Positions 11,749 to 17,700 of a stretch of DNA of 64,000 nt are shown here, piece after piece. A model generated the notes under the pieces. The model saw nothing but the letters and a program-made list of their open reading frames with translations, searched no databases and was not told where the DNA came from. This DNA is from Heterobilharzia americana. Taxonomy: Eukaryota > Platyhelminthes > Trematoda > Strigeidida > Schistosomatidae. Numbering within the stretch: position 1 is the first letter of the stretch; each line of letters starts with the position of its first letter. The position numbers and the translations under genes were made by a program. The stretch spans positions 142,804,786 to 142,868,785 of the forward strand of contig OX104127.1 in assembly GCA_944470555.2 (NCBI GenBank), given 5' to 3'.

Positions 11749-14700
11749 ACCTTGACAACACTAAATCCACATTTAGGTAAAAATGGTTAACAACCAATGA
11801 GAGTTCAGAGTTGAGAGGAGATGGAAGAAAAGCTAGTAACGGTGTAAAAACAGTCATTGTATGATATTTTACGGTCGTGGGTAAAACAATGAACAAAAGC
11901 TATGCAAAATTAGGGGCGACTTTAAAGGCCACCCTAGCAACAATAGAAATGACGAATTAGGCTTCTTCATTCCGGTTGGAAAGGCAGATTTTCATAAAAT
12001 AGAGAAGTCTGATCAGTTATTTCAGTTGTTGATAGGATGGCCTTTAAAGCCATTGTAAAATTGGGGTTATATAGCAATACTGCACTATCCAGAAAAATCT
12101 GTCTCTTTTATTCATTTTTACTTGGGCTTTTACTCCATTTAAAATCTGTTATACCAGAGAATTTAGGCTCATCAATTATGCTACTGGCTACCTTAGATTC
12201 ACGAAAAATTCTTATAAAAACACATGAAGCTGAAAAACAGTTGGCTCAGTGAAGAAATTTCTTTTCGGCAATTTCATTCAACAAGCTGTACAATTGCATT
12301 TAGTGTCATTTTTTGGTGGGAATGAACATCTTTTGTGTGAAATCAATCTGTTAGGCATGACAGCAAACAAAGCAATACATAAGAAAAATTATTTTTGACG
12401 TCTGTAGGACTTTAATGACTTAAAAGTTGTCTTCATCACGGACTGATATCAGTTAAAGAACTTATGTAGATATGACAGTACTGGACATAGTTTCATATCA
12501 TACCGTCGTTGATTGGACCGAATTGATCGGTCTCCACTGGCATATGGGCTCCTATGCGGATGGCTCGATATTGCCTGAGTTCTAAATATGTTAATGATGG
12601 ATCATGGCTAACAATGGAATCCAGGATGTGAATTTCGTCCTACTAGGGACTCACTGGTCAGCTGCTTCCCTGTGAATGATGTTGTTCCTACCAGGATTCG
12701 GACTCGGGAGCGATCGCTTCAAACGCCAGTGAGTTATCCACTACACCACCGAGCTACGGTAGCTACTCCTTGTGCGACGGGTATAGTCTTATAATGATAT
12801 GGTATGATATAAAAACAACTACAAAACTATACCCGTCACACAAGAAGTGGCTACCGTAGCTCGGTGGTGTAGTGGATAACTCACTGGCGTTTGAAGCGAT
12901 CGCTCCCGAGTCCGAATCCCGGTGGGGACAACATCATTCACAGGGAAGCAGCTGACCAGTGAGTCCCTAGTAGGACGAAATGCACATCCTGGATTCCATT
13001 GCTAGCCATGATCCATCATTAATAGTCCTTAAGTTCATTTGATTTGCTTTTTTTGTGAAGTTAAACGTCGTAGTATGTAAAAACAAAAACAATCATAAAC
13101 AGGTGAACAGTATCAGTATTTTCTATGTTCTAAGAGAAAGATTTTTTTCGTTAAGTATCATAACTAAAAAAGAAGTATTCTATGCTTTCAAACATTTAGA
13201 TTCAGACTATCTACTATGAAAACTTTGTCACTAGTGTTTTCTCACACTATACGAAGTATTGTTGATTGGGTTAAACAACTGACATTCCTGAGGGTTTATG
13301 TTATCGACTGGATAGTAAGCGAATTCTTCAGAATTGTGTCTTAGAAACTGGTTTCAATTATTTAAAATATCTGATTGACAACAGAAATTATTAGAACTAT
13401 AAAATAATTATATCTTCGAGATTATTCATTGAGTGTTGATAAAATGCTTAGACGAAATTAATAACAAACTAAATGTATAAAATGTTAGTTCATTGAGATC
13501 TGAGGAGTGGAAGAAATGCTACCTTGTCAAACTTCCAAAGAAGAGCTATGTAAGTCTTTGCAAGAATTGGCAAGGAATCATGCTGCTGTCCACCCCAAGC
13601 AAAATATTACACCTCACCATCGTGGAGAGACTAAACAATGCGTTGGGTTCAAAATTACGACCGGAACAGGCTGGCTGGCTGACTTCAGGAAGAACAAATC
13701 ATGTGTGGGTCAAATTGCAACGCTACACTATGCATCATCCTAAAACGGAGCGTAGAATGGCAGTCAACTCAACTTCAAAGATTTTAAAAAGGCCTTTGAC
13801 AGCGTCGACTGAGAAGTAATTTGGCAGCTGCTGCCTCAACACTATGGTTTGAGTGCCACAAACCTTTATCAACCTCATTCAACAGCAGCTATATCATGAG
13901 GCTACATGCGGACTGATTCAAAATGGAAAGCTCAGTGACGCCTTTGAAGTGAAGACAGGAAGGAGTAAGACAAGGCTGCCTACTATCACCGATGATCTTC
14001 CTGATTGTGGTGGACAGGACTATGCAACAAACTGTGACGAGCGAGAAGAGAGGTATACGCTGTTTGACCAATGAGAAGAGCCTAGAAGATTTGGATTTCG
14101 TCGGTGATCTATGTCTAATGTCGCACAAACTCGAACACCTATAGGCGAAAACTTACAAGTTGATAGAAGAGGCAGGGCAGCGAAGACGGGACTTCAAGAG
14201 AAGGTAGAGAAGACAGGGGTGATGAAGCTACTCAAGCAACAAGGCCATCAACAACAAGCATCAATCACCACGAACCGGAGAAACCTGAAGGAAATAGTCT
14301 CTTTCACTTACCCATCTACCTAGGCAGTATCGTTTCAACTACAGGTGGCACAGATGAGGACGCCACAGCCAGACAGGCGTTCATTAACCTGAAACCAATG
14401 TGGAGAGCTACTGCACTGCACTCAGCACAAAGCCTGGACAAGATCCGGATTTTCAACACTAATTTAGTCAAGTAAGTCAGTGCTTCTATGTGATGGTTGA
14501 GAGACTTGGCGCGTCACCAAAAGCATTTCCAACAAACTACGGACATTCATCAACAACTGCCACCTACACTGGCTCGTTACTGAAGCTCAGATGGATTGCC
14601 AGAATAATAAGAAAAAGCAACAAGGAACTCTGAGAACGAACCAACGAAGCAAGAACCTATCACTCAACAAATATGCAGAAGAAGAAAGCCGAGGCGGATT

Positions 14701-17700
14701 GGGCATACACTGAGAAGGCCGATTGGGGATATCACGCGCCAGGCTCTCAAGTGGAACTCCGATGGGAAGCGACGAGTTAGACATCTGAGGATGACATGGA
14801 GGAGATTGTGCGAGGAGGAACTGCGAGCTTGTGGGCTGTCGTGGAGCCAGGTTGATAAGACTGCAGAGAACAGAGAGCATTGGACACGTGCAACTGAAGC
14901 CCTATGTTCCATCAGGAACCCAAGGGACAAATAATAATAATAATCAGTTCATCGAGATGAAAGTCACTTTCACTTTGTATCTTTCTCTAGATTTGAATAC
15001 GCTGAGAGCTGTTACGCAGAAGAATAGACTGATTGCAGAGGTTTCTATTGACTACTAAGACCTGAAACTTTAGCAAATTTAAGAGTGACACTGAGAAATA
15101 GATTGTTTGAAATGTAAAGTTGTAGTAGATAAGTAGCTTCATGCTTTCTACGTGAAGGTACTTATCAGTAACGTGTTTAAAAGGTTTAATACATAAATAT
15201 CCTACACCCATCAAATGATAATTTATGCTATGTATGATAACATTTCAGGTAACCATATGTAACAACTTGCATGGTTATAGGAACCTTAACTGTATAATTA
15301 CTTTGAACTGATCAAGCTGTTAATGAGTCAGCAGGCATTCACCTAACTGGTTTGTGTTATTGCATGTACCAAAGTTCTGAATTCTCTGAATGGATGGCAG
15401 TTTTTAAGGTTAGATCACTGTACATAGCTGATATTTGAATTCCATAAGAGTGGCATTAACACGAGTACTTATTTTTTGCTACTCATTACATTCATGGCTT
15501 CCACGAACTATGAGTAGGACCTGAGATTCATTATAGCACAGTGTGAAGGTGAACTATCTCTGTGAAGTGCTACTTTGAATGTTATACAAAATTCTATTAA
15601 AGAATTTCTTCCTGTGGTACTGCTAAATTACATCGTATAATTCTGATCATATTTTCATATCTTATTATTATTATTATTTGTCCCTTGGGTTCCTGATGGA
15701 ACATAGGGCTTCAGTTGCACGTGTCCAATGCTCTCTGTTCTCTGCAGTCTTATCAACCTGGCTCCACGACAGCCCACAAGCTCGCAGTTCCTCCTCGCAC
15801 AATCTCCTCCATGTCATCCTCAGATGTCTAACTCGTCGCTTCCCATCGGAGTTCCACTTGAGAGCCTGGCGCGTGATATCCCCAATCGGCCTTCTCAGTG
15901 TATGCCCAATCCGCCTCGGCTTTCTTCTTCTGCATATTTGTTGAGTGATAGGTTCTTGCTTCGTTGGTTCGTTCTCAGAGTTCCTTGTTGCTTTTTCTTA
16001 TTATTCTGGCAATCCATCTGATCTTCAGTAACGAGCCAGCGTATGCAGTTGTTGATGAATGTGTGTAGTTTGTTAGAAATGCCTTTCGTAACCCACCAAG
16101 TCTCTGAACCATACAGGAGCACTGACTTGACGTTTGGTGTTGAAAATCCGGATCTTGCTGAGTGTAGAACATCTCCACACTAGTTTCAGGTTAATATTTT
16201 CACATCTTAGGTTACAATAATTAAACTATATCATTGAAAGACACAGTAACGAGCAAAATGTCATTGGCACAATCCAAAAATTTAGAGTTGCTTAGATGAG
16301 TGAGTATTACTTAAGATATTATAAAAATTTAGCAATGAATAGTATGAATAACCAGTTGAATAACATGACAAAGTATTTAACCAACGAACTGTTGTCTATA
16401 TCTTAGGTAACTAGTCACATAAAGATTCAGAGTGTAATCCTATTGCTTACACCAACAAAACTTTATCCGAAAACTATAATTTTTGAGATTTTCAACTGAA
16501 TCCTAAGACTACTGAGTTCCCAGTTATATGTTGTAACTGATTTGTTAGTGTATGAAAAGATACGTCACAGAGAATCTCATGCAGCATACTAAAATTTAAA
16601 GAAATTTCCCGCCTTCGATATGAGATGTTATCTAAGTATTGCTAATTCAATGAATAGAATAATTTAATCACTTCTTTTTTTTCTATTTGTCTGATTAGAA
16701 AAACTTAACTTTCAGTCAGTTATTTCACACTGTGTTAGTGAATACTGGAACAATAATAATTGGTTTATATCGTCGTATTGAAGATAGTAATAATGTGAAT
16801 GAAGATGTAACATATGAGGATTCAAGTGAAGTGAACGCGAAAATCGAACGATTTGTTTACACACTACCAGATGCTATAACACCTATATATCCTGATGATA
16901 TGGTAAGTATAGGTAATGCTTAAAAATGAAATCTTAAGTAAACCCTTTTCAGAGTAGACATGGAAAAAGTTTTGACTGGAATAAGAATGAGAACTGGGCA
17001 AATATACGGTCATGAAGGTGGAAGGCATGTATCAGCGAAGAAATATTTCTTTTCAACGACTTCATTATCAAACTGTACAGCAGTCATATTAATACTCGAT
17101 AAAGTGACAGATAATTGTACTAAATAGTTGCTCAGTCAATATACAAAATATACAATCGGTGTAGCTGGTGGTATTTGTTCAAGTGGAAGAGATAGAAAAT
17201 GGGTCACTGAATAAGGAGGAACGAATTGATAACAAGTGGTGAGATAAGCGACAAGTGTTGTCAAAGAATTGTAAACCGGTGATAATTAAGCTGAAATGTA
17301 TAAAATAGGTCAATGAATAAGGAATGAATTGAAATTAAGAAGTGAAATATGGGTCAAATGTTGTCAATGAAGTGAAAAATTGATGATAATGATGATGAGA
17401 GAGAGAGAAAAGAGAAGTATACCAAAGTGAACTGAAATTGACAAAATAACCAAGATGAATTGTTAAGGTCAAGGTAGAGAAAGTGGTTTCTCAAAATGTT
17501 TTTGAATGCAGTTTCAGTTCATGTATAGCTAATGCTTCAGTTATGCATAAGTGGTGGAAACGTAAACCCTTGGAGTAATTCAATTTAACTTTGTAAACTT
17601 TCTTAAAGGATGAATCTTGAGGTGCTGAGTGTCCCAATTCAACAAGGTGCTCATATATGGATGAAGTCGTTTTCTTTTGCTCGCCTCTGGTAAGCCAAAC

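Noticed and set aside
14587..14930. Identical 97- and 88-residue open frames here (-) and at 15678-16021 (+)
   Set aside because: They are antisense frames of the RTE RT C-terminal region, duplicated because the DNA is an inverted repeat.
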